A stretch of 11,600 nucleotides of DNA from an uncultured candidate division Zixibacteria bacterium (GTDB lineage: Bacteria > Zixibacteria > MSB-5A5 > GN15 > FEB-12): contig CAJVYT010000104.1 of NCBI GenBank assembly GCA_913009765.1, positions 1-11,600 of the forward strand. The letters are read 5' to 3'. Position numbers and translations under genes: made by a program. Each line of letters opens with the position of its first letter. Positions within the stretch are counted from its first letter, which is position 1. The notes under the pieces are model-generated. The model saw only the letters and a program-made list of their open reading frames with translations. It had not been told where the DNA came from and ran no database searches. Positions 5,794 to 11,600 of this stretch are shown here, piece after piece.

Positions 5794-6793
5794 TTAAGAT
5801 TTCAGCAGCTCCTTTTACATTCTTAATTACAAGTTCACGAATTTCATCAACGCTCAGAAAGTTGCTGTTATTGCCGCTGTTATAACTGAATCCATATTCA
5901 CAGGATTTACCTCCGCTGATCTTATTATTACGAAGCTGCTGCGATGGCAATATAACAAAATAATCATCAAACTCTACCGTATTTATCGCATCATTGACAG
6001 TAATCATCTCCTCATGAAGTTTTTCTCCCGGACGAATGCCGACCATATCCAACTTTGCTTCAGGCGCGATAGCCTTTGCCACATCTACTATTCTGTATGA
6101 GGGAATTTTAGGTACAAACAGCTCACCGCCCAGCATTCTTTCAAAATTTTTCAATACAAAATCTACGCTTTCCTGCAAAGTTATATTAAATCGTGTCATC
6201 CTGCTGTCGGTTATCGGCAGCGAACCGGTTGATCTTTTATTCAGAAAAAACGGTATTACAGATCCGCTGCTTCCCATTACATTGCCATAGCGGACAACCG
6301 AAAAGCTGATGTCGCGGGTTCCTCTGTAATTATTGGCAGCAATAAACAGCTTATCTGATGTAAGTTTTGTTGCTCCGTACAGGTTTATCGGCGCTGCAGC
6401 TTTATCTGTGGATAATGCAATTACTTTCTTAACACCCGAATGCAGTGCCGCATCAATAACATTCTGTCCGCCTATTACATTTGTTTTGACTGCTTCAAAC
6501 GGATTATATTCAGCGGCAGGCACCTGTTTTATTGCGGCTGCATGAACAACATAATCTACATTTTCCATCGCAAATTTAAGTCGTACATAATCCCTGACAT
6601 TGCCTATAAAATACCGCATCGTCTTGGCATATTTGTTGAATTCTTCAGATTGCTGCATCTCAAACTGCTTTAGCTCGCCTCTGCTGTAAACAATAACTTT
6701 CTTGGGCGTATATCTTCTGAGCACATCTTTTATGAACGCCCTGCCGAATGAACCTGATCCGCCTGTTACCAATATCGTTCTATTATTAAACAT
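5786..6793 (-). CDS. pseB: UDP-N-acetylglucosamine 4,6-dehydratase, inverting (PseB)
   Basis: PseB is an NADP-dependent extended SDR enzyme that converts UDP-GlcNAc to the 4-keto-6-deoxy L-arabino sugar nucleotide, committing it to pseudaminic acid. The 335-residue protein has the cofactor loop TGGSGSFG (residues 10-17), NVRDY (65-69), HAAAIKQVP (84-92), and the catalytic set STDKAA (128-133: D130, K131) with Y139xxxK143 in NLYGATK. RYGNVMGSSGSVIP and the later GIRPGEKLHEEM stretch are characteristic of PseB/FlaA1. The ATG at 6793 has GGGGA about 11 nt upstream. The 3' end overlaps pseC by 8 nt. It is the first sugar-nucleotide gene of the cluster after the coiled-coil gene. Membrane-bound FlaA1-like relatives are longer; no membrane segment is seen here, so it is cytoplasmic. 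Confidence 0.95.
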   Translation of the reverse strand: MFNNRTILVTGGSGSFGRAFIKDVLRRYTPKKVIVYSRGELKQFEMQQSEEFNKYAKTMRYFIGNVRDYVRLKFAMENVDYVVHAAAIKQVPAAEYNPFEAVKTNVIGGQNVIDAALHSGVKKVIALSTDKAAAPINLYGATKLTSDKLFIAANNYRGTRDISFSVVRYGNVMGSSGSVIPFFLNKRSTGSLPITDSRMTRFNITLQESVDFVLKNFERMLGGELFVPKIPSYRIVDVAKAIAPEAKLDMVGIRPGEKLHEEMITVNDAINTVEFDDYFVILPSQQLRNNKISGGKSCEYGFSYNSGNNSNFLSVDEIRELVIKNVKGAAEILNA

Positions 6794-6794
6794 T

Positions 6795-6893
6795 TTAATT
6801 TAATCCCCGTTTAGTTTGTAGAAAGTCATTTGAATAATACGCCGTTTGTTTGTTTGAAATTCCCACCTTCGCAAAGTTATACACTTGATACAC
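6795..6893 (-). CDS. Doubtful small ORF (32 aa) immediately upstream of pseB
   Basis: The gap between the coiled-coil gene and pseB contains an open frame from a TGA near 6921 to the TAA at 6795-6797, one base before the pseB ATG. The first usable start is GTG at 6893, giving a basic, Tyr- and Asn-rich 32-residue peptide beginning MYQVYNFAKVG. No clear Shine-Dalgarno is seen and I recognise no family. An open frame of this size is likely enough by chance. It may be leader sequence or a gene remnant. Confidence 0.2.
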   Translation of the reverse strand: MYQVYNFAKVGISNKQTAYYSNDFLQTKRGLN

Positions 6894-6945
6894 TACCTTA
6901 AGAAACTCTGAGGCTATCCTTCAACCTTGTATCTCTTTACCAAAA

Positions 6946-7350
6946 TTAAGCGACCTTTGTTTCCAATTCCGAAATACGAGCCTCATGCCCGTCTACTTTT
7001 TCACCAAAAGAACGCATTTCCGTCATTAGAGCAGTATCCCGTTTTTTGGAATTCTCATCAACCTTTTGAATCTCCGTCATTAGAGCAGTATCCCGTTTTT
7101 TGGAATTCTCATCAACCTTTTGAATCTCCTTTGTCAGCTCCTCACGCACCCCCCGAATCTCTCTCTTTAATTCCTCATTGGAATACTTGATCAAGTCCAT
7201 CGACAAGCGGTGATCTTCCTTTGCCTCTTTATGGAAGCGCTCTATTTTTTCGTCAAGTACGTTGTATCCTTCAGATACGGTTTTCACCTCGTGAATAATC
7301 TGCTCCAACATTACTTCAAAACGATGTCTCTCGCTATCAATCATTCTCAT
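6946..7350 (-). CDS. Coiled-coil protein with duplicated 18-residue unit, function unknown
   Basis: The 134-residue protein is highly charged (Glu, Lys, Arg, Asp) with heptad-like spacing across most of its length and no membrane segment or signal peptide. The N-terminal block SERHRFEVMLEQI and the run DEKIERFHKEAKEDHR resemble a common uncharacterised coiled-coil family of environmental bacteria. EIQKVDENSKKRDTALMT occurs twice in tandem (about residues 75-110), encoded by a perfect 54-bp DNA duplication. Two starts are possible: ATG at 7350 abuts a GGGGG run, while ATG at 7344 (MIDSERH) has that run 6 nt upstream and may be preferred. It begins 10 nt after the small ORF at 7361-7504 and ends about 150 nt before pseB. 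The position between maf and pse genes suggests a link with flagella or glycan assembly, but nothing in the protein proves it. Confidence 0.7.
   Translation of the reverse strand: MRMIDSERHRFEVMLEQIIHEVKTVSEGYNVLDEKIERFHKEAKEDHRLSMDLIKYSNEELKREIRGVREELTKEIQKVDENSKKRDTALMTEIQKVDENSKKRDTALMTEMRSFGEKVDGHEARISELETKVA
7019..7129. repeat. Perfect 54-bp tandem duplication (two units plus 3 nt)
   Basis: Units 7019-7072 and 7073-7126 are identical, and identity continues for 3 more bases. The period is 18 codons, so copy-number change would lengthen or shorten the coiled coil in frame. Confidence 0.96.
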
Positions 7351-7360
7351 CCCCCATCAT

Positions 7361-7504
7361 TTACTTCAATCCTATGTACTCGTTTTGTCGCTGCAAGCGT
7401 AGTTTAACAATCTCTTTAGTTACTCCTGCGGAAAGAAAGTCTCTTGCACCCTTACATAGATTATATACGCGGCAAAATGTCTGATCATCAAAACTTTTTC
7501 TCAC
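7361..7504 (-). CDS. Possible small protein (47 aa) between maf and the coiled-coil gene
   Basis: An open frame starts at GTG 7504 (an adjacent TTG at 7507 is also possible), overlaps the last 17 nt of the maf gene and ends at TAA 7361-7363, 10 nt before the coiled-coil start. The product begins MRKSFDDQTFCRVYNLCKGA and continues with a likely amphipathic helix (about residues 24-43, GVTKEIVKLRLQRQNEYIG). It has two cysteines five residues apart (C11, C17), and the composition looks protein-like and not random. I do not recognise a family. The overlap with the upstream stop and tight downstream spacing match the rest of the operon, which favours a real gene. The GTG start and lack of a good Shine-Dalgarno weaken it. 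It could also be the tail of a decayed gene. Confidence 0.42.
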   Translation of the reverse strand: MRKSFDDQTFCRVYNLCKGARDFLSAGVTKEIVKLRLQRQNEYIGLK

Positions 7505-10205
7505 CAATCTTTTTCATCAGCAGTTCATACGCTTCAATATTGTTCATTGCTTTATAACAAAGTGCTATCTTTTTTGCCGCCTCAAGGTTGCCGCTCTGTT
7601 TCAAAAAGTTATTGTAATACTCCATAGCTTCCGTATATTGCTCGCCTTCATACGCTATATCGCCAAGTTTGTCATACAGCTCAGTCAGATCCGGTTTCAG
7701 GGCGATGGCATTTTTGAAAAATCGGTCGGCTCCGGCATAATCATCGGTTTCCCAATAAAGTTTTCCGAGTGCCACGGCAATCATTGGATTAAATGGGGCA
7801 AGCTCCCACGCCTTTTTCAGCCATTTCTCCGACAAACTATATCTCTTTTTGTCAAGATAGATCGAGCCCAAAAGGAACAGATTGCTTACTACTTTCGGAT
7901 ATCTTTCAATTAGTTCATTTAACATGAGAATCGCATCTTCAACTCTTTGTTCTTTTATAATTTTCTCTATCTGCGTCTTTTTTGATAAATATTCATTATC
8001 TTTTTGGGCGGTTTCGATGGCCGCATTCTGTTCTTTTGACAACCTCATGTTCCTTTCTATGTTGATTACCTTGTGCAGCATTTCTTTTACTGCGTTGTTC
8101 TCAGGCTCGCAGTCAATCGCCATTTGAAGGGCACGTCTGGCCTCTTTTGTATTGTCTCTTTTTATAGCGGCGTCCGCAAGATGACAAAGCGCAGGAACTC
8201 TATATTCCTCCTGCTTGTAATCATCATAAAATGCCGCATCGTTAATTCCAAGTTCTTTCGCCTTTTTATAATCTGCCATAACTGTCCTATGCAGAAACTG
8301 ATTAGGCGAACAGATTTTTGCCCTTAGATAGTAAAGCTCTGCATTTTCAGAATCGGTTTCAATCAGACGATCAAGAATAGATTTGGCGCCGTAGATATCT
8401 CCATATTCATACATAAGCGCCATCATATCTCTAAGTGATTTTTTATTTACAGAAGGCAGCGCCCTATAATATTCAAGAGCCCTTTTCATCTTTTTTATCG
8501 AAGGCAAAAGTGAGACAGACGCCGATTTTATCAAATTGAAATACTCATCGGATCGATTGATGCGCTCCCTCAGGCTCTGGTCTTCTACATCGAACTCTTT
8601 TTTGAAAAACTCGTAATATCGCTTGAAATAATGCTGCGACAAAATGTTTTTGAACACCGGATCATCGGTAATTTTGTTGTTGATTTTGTTGGACTCATTG
8701 ACAAACGATCTTATTGCAGATTCATTCTTCAGATTCTGCAGCGATCTTTTGTTAAGCCTGAGACCTTTTTCGGATTGTCTCACAAAATAGTTAAGCCGCC
8801 TTATAATTCTTTCTGTAATCGAAATAACATCATCATACCGTTTTGTGCGATCTTCGGCCTTTACATCCACAGCATGCCTTTCTATAAAACCGCTGCAGAA
8901 TTTATCCGTCGTCTCCTTCATAGTCATAATTTCTGTTCCGAAAATTTTGGCACCTGTTCGGGATGTATTGATAAACGACCTGTCGCTGTTATGACTAACT
9001 ATCGTCTCCGTTACTTTCAATCCCGATAAAAGGTTGGAATCTGTCATAACTTTATCGCCTGAATTTGACTCTACCATTATATCGCTGTAATTTACAACAT
9101 TTTCCATTTCTGCTCCTGCCGCGTGATCGACACCGCCTGGATATGACCAGTCATATCCTGTCATAATAATCGGATCTGCACCAAGCAAAGCGGCAAAACT
9201 AAGTGATAGATGACTCACTGCATTCATAGGAATATTCATCGAATCAATCATGTCCTTATCTAATGAATAAAAGAAACTTTTTTTAGGTACATAATAGCAA
9301 TCCTCGAACAAATATGAAATGCTGTGATAGACATCCGGAATAGTTATTAGAGAAAGCTCACGATTTATCTTGCCTTCTTTCAAAATTGATCTGAATTTAA
9401 TGAGATTTGGCTGCGTATAATCCACGCTGCATACATAATCCGGGACAATGCCGCTGGCTTTCAGTATGGAAATCGCCGAATCCGCTGCAATGATAATTGC
9501 CCTGCCCTGCGCCGCTTTTATATCCTCAATGGTTTCATTCAGCGATGGACCGGATGCCACCGCAATCGCAGGCTTTCCCTTATACCTGTTTTTCAATTTC
9601 AGAACAGATTGTGAGACTGCCATCTTTGGCGCACTTTTAATATAATTCTCAGAAATTCTCTCGGATGAAAGCAGCAAGGTGTTTGTGTTTACCAATATCG
9701 GCGCCGTGGTTCTCATTAGATGCGCCTTTAGATCAGCCAGCGGAAAATGCGGCTCAGAATAACCTTCAAGAATAAGCTGTCTCAGATCGCCCCATATCAT
9801 CCTGCTGCCGAAAATGGACAGATAGGCATCTATCTGATTTTTGATCTCGCCAATATCACCCGCAGCAATAAAGAATCGGGGGTTAAGAAAAAGATCTCCG
9901 CCCTCCTCAACTGCAGCTCTAATCACCTCAGGAATAGTTTCGATTGCGACAACAACGGCTTTTTTATAACGATCAAGTATAGCTTTTATCGTTTTGCCTG
10001 TTCCAAAACCATATACGACAACAATATCATTAACAGAACAATTAAGCGCTTCTACACGCTTGTCATCTTCTCGGTCCAAAACGATAGTGCCCTCAGGCGA
10101 CCGGATACTGCCGGCTATATTTTCCCATTTTCGAGAATCCTTCGGGCATCTTTTGATAAATTCCTCTATCTTACCAAAACGCCTATATATCAATTCTTTA
10201 CTCAT
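7488..10205 (-). CDS. Maf-type flagellin glycosyltransferase (MAF_flag10/DUF115, MptE-like) with C-terminal TPR repeats
   Basis: Maf proteins transfer activated nonulosonic acids to flagellin in the cytoplasm before export. This 905-residue protein has an N-terminal Rossmann-like segment (VVVYGFGTGKT, about residues 62-72). The MAF_flag10/DUF115 core follows at about 203-370: GKPAIAVASGPSLNETI (210-226), IIIAADSAISIL (237-248), VPDYVCSVDYT (254-264) and IIMTGYDWSYPGGVDHA (346-362). A helical linker leads into TPR-like repeats at about 580-630 and 770-890 (for example LFLLGSIYLDKKRYSLSEKWL). Typical Maf proteins are about 600-700 residues without this TPR tail. I chose ATG 10205; the frame also offers TTG at 10208. 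No Shine-Dalgarno is evident, and a sigma70-like promoter ends 6 nt before the ATG. The neighbouring pse genes support the assignment. Confidence 0.9.
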   Translation of the reverse strand: MSKELIYRRFGKIEEFIKRCPKDSRKWENIAGSIRSPEGTIVLDREDDKRVEALNCSVNDIVVVYGFGTGKTIKAILDRYKKAVVVAIETIPEVIRAAVEEGGDLFLNPRFFIAAGDIGEIKNQIDAYLSIFGSRMIWGDLRQLILEGYSEPHFPLADLKAHLMRTTAPILVNTNTLLLSSERISENYIKSAPKMAVSQSVLKLKNRYKGKPAIAVASGPSLNETIEDIKAAQGRAIIIAADSAISILKASGIVPDYVCSVDYTQPNLIKFRSILKEGKINRELSLITIPDVYHSISYLFEDCYYVPKKSFFYSLDKDMIDSMNIPMNAVSHLSLSFAALLGADPIIMTGYDWSYPGGVDHAAGAEMENVVNYSDIMVESNSGDKVMTDSNLLSGLKVTETIVSHNSDRSFINTSRTGAKIFGTEIMTMKETTDKFCSGFIERHAVDVKAEDRTKRYDDVISITERIIRRLNYFVRQSEKGLRLNKRSLQNLKNESAIRSFVNESNKINNKITDDPVFKNILSQHYFKRYYEFFKKEFDVEDQSLRERINRSDEYFNLIKSASVSLLPSIKKMKRALEYYRALPSVNKKSLRDMMALMYEYGDIYGAKSILDRLIETDSENAELYYLRAKICSPNQFLHRTVMADYKKAKELGINDAAFYDDYKQEEYRVPALCHLADAAIKRDNTKEARRALQMAIDCEPENNAVKEMLHKVINIERNMRLSKEQNAAIETAQKDNEYLSKKTQIEKIIKEQRVEDAILMLNELIERYPKVVSNLFLLGSIYLDKKRYSLSEKWLKKAWELAPFNPMIAVALGKLYWETDDYAGADRFFKNAIALKPDLTELYDKLGDIAYEGEQYTEAMEYYNNFLKQSGNLEAAKKIALCYKAMNNIEAYELLMKKIGEKKF

Positions 10206-10211
10206 CAAGCC

Positions 10212-10240
10212 ATTATATGATAATTTATGAACAGGTCAAA
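10212..10240 (-). promoter_or_regulatory. Sigma70-like promoter for the maf/pse operon
   Basis: On the minus strand TTTGAC (10235-10240) is followed by 17 nt and a perfect TATAAT (10212-10217); reading TTGACC instead gives a 16-nt spacer. The -10 box ends only 6 nt before the maf ATG, so initiation would fall at or next to the start codon, implying a leaderless or near-leaderless mRNA. The boxes are seen; activity is inferred. Confidence 0.5.
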
Positions 10241-10313
10241 TACGGCAGGTATGCCACTCCATTTTTTACAATAATAACAAAAAAGATAATGAAGTCGCAG
10301 TGCTTTCCTCTTC

Positions 10314-10413
10314 GTCATTGCGAGCGCAGTGAAGCAATCTCAGTTTTTTATGTATCATAGGCATCCTGCCTGTGCGTAGTACGCAGACAGGTCACTTTGT
10401 TCCTCGCAATAAC
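10314..10413. repeat. REP-like composite repeat with inverted ends and central palindrome
   Basis: The left part (10314-10341) begins GTCATTGCGAGCGCAGTGAA, a sequence type dispersed in many environmental bacterial genomes. The right end (10402-10413, CCTCGCAATAAC) is its inverted partner, matching the first 12 bases at 10 positions when reversed. Between them, 10365-10391 is a hairpin: TGCGTA-G-TACGCA (10373-10385) is a perfect palindrome flanked by CCTG and CAGG with a 2-nt bulge. It is non-coding. Confidence 0.7.
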
Positions 10414-10582
10414 AACAGGAAAGAATAATGCTGCAACGGTTTTCTCTTTCGTTGCGAACACTCGAAGGATATGCGGTACTCTCAAATACTCTTTTCCTTC
10501 CTTGCCTTTTGAACGACCAAAAAGTAAGGAAGAATCTTTAAAGAGTAACAAGCAAGACCGACATCTCGAAATCGTGTTTTTG

Positions 10583-10710
10583 CAGGTTGTTGAAAAATGT
10601 TATTGCAAGGAATTAACTGACGAAGCAATCTCAAGAAGCGTTGATAATAAAGGCGTTACAACATGCCTTTTGATTTCAGGATTAACAATTAAGGCTTTAT
10701 CAACAACCTG
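10583..10710. repeat. Inverted-repeat-bounded segment containing a degenerate REP copy
   Basis: CAGGTTGTTGA (10583-10593) and TCAACAACCTG (10700-10710) form a perfect 11-bp inverted repeat 106 bp apart. Inside, 10599-10632 reads GTTATTGCAAGG followed by ACGAAGCAATCTC, a decayed relative of the repeat at 10314-10341. No gene is seen within it. Confidence 0.55.
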
Positions 10711-10745
10711 TCGATATCTAACCCTGTATCAAAATCCCCGAAAAG

Positions 10746-10774
10746 TTGCAAAATATTAGCTTTGACGCTATAAT
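10746..10774 (+). promoter_or_regulatory. Sigma70-like promoter for the Uma2 gene
   Basis: TTGCAA (10746-10751), a 17-nt spacer and a perfect TATAAT (10769-10774) are present. Transcription would start near 10781, giving a leader of about 42 nt before the ATG. Confidence 0.55.
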
Positions 10775-10813
10775 CAAGGTTTACGCAGGGGGTCATTATT
10801 CTATCTTTGAAGT

Positions 10814-10818
10814 GGAGG
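10814..10818 (+). promoter_or_regulatory. Ribosome binding site of the Uma2 gene
   Basis: GGAGG lies 4 nt before ATG 10823, the strongest Shine-Dalgarno in the window, and fixes this start. Confidence 0.8.
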
Positions 10819-10822
10819 TAAA

Positions 10823-11419
10823 ATGCCGATTACACATCAGACCAACAGAAAATTCGATTATAATGATTATCTCAAATGGTCTGATGACCAAAGGTGGGAG
10901 ATTATAGACGGAGAAGCCTATAATATGAGCCCTGCGCCGAAGGTAAAGCATCAAAAAATCAGCATAAAAACGATAGAGAACTTCATTCTCAATAGAAACA
11001 AACTAAAAGAATGCGATTTATTCAGCGCTCCCACCGATGTTGTATTTGACGACTTTAATATTGTCCAGCCGGATATCTTTATTGTATGCAATAAAGATAA
11101 AATTACAGAAGACAATATCCATGGAGCTCCCGATTTAATTATAGAAATAATCTCTCCCTCTACAGCCTACAAAGATACAAAAATCAAAAAAGACCTCTAT
11201 GAAAAGTTTGGAGTAAAAGAATACATTATAATCTTCCCAGACCTTGAAATGATGGAAAGATATGTTTTAGAAAATAGCAAATATGGCATTCCTGAACGAT
11301 TCAACTGGGATGAAACGCTCAAGCTGAAAATTTTTAATATAGAGATAAATCTGTGGGAGATATTTGAAAAAGAACTGCCGAAAAATGAGAAAAGGGATAA
11401 TGAGACCACTGCACAATAA
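10823..11419 (+). CDS. Uma2-family (DUF820) putative PD-(D/E)xK endonuclease
   Basis: The 198-residue protein fits the Uma2 family, which has a restriction-endonuclease-like fold and no settled role. Visible family features are RWEIIDGEAY (residues 24-33), QPDIFIV (82-88) with D84, and PDLIIEIISPST (103-114) with E108. A lysine-rich helix follows (KDTKIKKDLYEKFG, 117-130) and then VKEYIIIFPD (131-140). D84, E108 and a lysine at 120-123 are the likely active-site set. Length is normal. The ATG has a strong GGAGG 4 nt upstream (10814-10818) and its own promoter. It is the only plus-strand gene here, divergent from the glycan operon, so it is unlikely to share its function. A nested palindrome begins 12 nt after its stop and could end the transcript. 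Confidence 0.85.
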   Translation: MPITHQTNRKFDYNDYLKWSDDQRWEIIDGEAYNMSPAPKVKHQKISIKTIENFILNRNKLKECDLFSAPTDVVFDDFNIVQPDIFIVCNKDKITEDNIHGAPDLIIEIISPSTAYKDTKIKKDLYEKFGVKEYIIIFPDLEMMERYVLENSKYGIPERFNWDETLKLKIFNIEINLWEIFEKELPKNEKRDNETTAQ

Positions 11420-11430
11420 GCATATCCACA

Positions 11431-11530
11431 GAAGTCAAAGAAAGGGTGAGATTTAGAAATTAAAATTTGAGGGACTAACCGGTTAGTTTGAGAATTTTAA
11501 TTTCCTGAAGATTGCCCTTTATTTGACTTC
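11431..11530. repeat. 100-bp nested imperfect palindrome downstream of the Uma2 gene
   Basis: Three nested arms share one centre at about 11480: an outer 16-bp arm (11431-11446 with 11515-11530, one mismatch), a middle 12-bp arm (11456-11467 with 11493-11504, perfect) and a central 14-bp perfect palindrome ACTAACCGGTTAGT (11474-11487). No T-run follows directly, so it is not a standard intrinsic terminator, although it could stabilise or end the Uma2 mRNA. Confidence 0.8.
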
Positions 11531-11594
11531 CCTGCGGGCTTTATGAGGTTTCCCATATACTTCGTTAAACTTCTTTGAATTAACCCGTTAGTCC
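11472..11594. repeat. MITE-like segment with 17-bp terminal inverted repeats
   Basis: GGACTAACCGGTTAGTT (11472-11488) matches the reverse complement of 11578-11594 at 15 of 17 positions. The 123-bp interval has no start-to-stop gene that I can support. It overlaps the right half of the nested palindrome, so the two may be parts of one repeat family that continues past the window. Confidence 0.5.
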
Positions 11595-11600
11595 TTCAGA

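Larger units (their letters stand above)
10209..10822. other. 614-bp intergenic region between divergent maf and Uma2 genes
   Basis: I find no convincing gene here; the longest open frames run through repeat sequence and show no family features. The region holds the maf promoter (10212-10240), a REP-like composite (10314-10413), an inverted-repeat-bounded segment with a second degenerate REP copy (10583-10710), and the Uma2 promoter (10746-10774). The stretch 10414-10582 shows nothing I can assign. Confidence 0.7.

Noticed and set aside
6927..7190. Plus-strand ORF of 87 codons with repeated peptide
   Set aside because: It is the antisense shadow of the 54-bp duplication in the coiled-coil gene; no family features or Shine-Dalgarno.
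7441..7500. TATAAT in the minus strand near 7460 as a promoter for the coiled-coil gene
   Set aside because: No -35 box lies at acceptable spacing (nearest TTGATG is about 20 nt away), and it lies within a possible small ORF.
10348..10551. Minus-strand ORF of 67 codons
   Set aside because: It is translated from the palindromic repeat and has low-complexity, non-conserved composition.
10397..10759. Plus-strand ORF of 120 codons in the intergenic region
   Set aside because: It runs through REP-like and inverted-repeat sequence, has no recognisable domain and would contain the Uma2 promoter -35 box.
11474..11592. Possible integron attC site (TAACC/GTTAG cores)
   Set aside because: The cores do not satisfy the RYYYAAC/GTTRRRY consensus and no integrase gene is present.

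Overview
The window looks like one end of a contig from a flagellated, probably Gram-negative and uncultivated bacterium with a moderately AT-rich genome. The suggestion rests on three things: a Maf-type flagellin glycosyltransferase, a nonulosonic (pseudaminic-like) acid gene set, and dispersed REP-like and RAYT elements of the kind seen in Desulfobacterota, Nitrospirota and Omnitrophota genomes. The taxon is a low-confidence guess. Bases 1-116 are not genomic: 59-116 is the full Illumina P5/universal adapter and 1-58 is the poly-T run of adapter read-through, so real sequence begins at 117.

From 117 to 10205 every recognisable gene is on the minus strand, transcribed right to left as one long glycosylation cluster. 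The order is: Maf/DUF115 glycosyltransferase with TPRs (7488-10205); a possible small gene (7361-7504); a coiled-coil protein with a perfect 54-bp tandem duplication (6946-7350); pseB (5786-6793); pseC (4612-5793); a RAYT-type transposase element with 31-bp inverted repeats (3544-4628); a short NeuB/PseI-type synthase (2655-3530); a formyltransferase (1952-2650); a PIG-L deacetylase (1246-1947); a sialidase-like beta-propeller (296-1249); and the start of a SpsF/PseF-like cytidylyltransferase (117-299) cut by the adapter. Most junctions are 1-8 nt gaps or overlaps, so translation is probably coupled.

Together the genes predict synthesis of a CMP-activated pseudaminic-type sugar and its transfer to flagellin. 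PseB and PseC make the 4-amino sugar nucleotide, the NeuB-like enzyme condenses a hexose with PEP, the cytidylyltransferase activates the product, and Maf transfers it. No PseH acetyltransferase or PseG hydrolase is visible. The cluster instead carries a formyltransferase, a deacetylase and a sialidase-fold protein, which suggests an N-formylated or otherwise re-decorated nonulosonate. PseG or PseH could lie beyond the truncated end.

The RAYT element interrupts the pseC-neuB junction, and its terminal repeat supplies the last codons and stop of pseC. A four-copy heptanucleotide tract inside pseC is a possible contingency (phase-variation) site.

The right end holds a 610-bp non-coding stretch (10209-10822) with a sigma70-like promoter firing left into maf, a REP-like composite, a second degenerate REP copy inside a small inverted repeat, and a promoter firing right. 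The right-hand promoter drives a Uma2-family (PD-(D/E)xK) gene (10823-11419). That gene is followed by a strong nested palindrome and a MITE-like inverted-repeat pair running to the window end.
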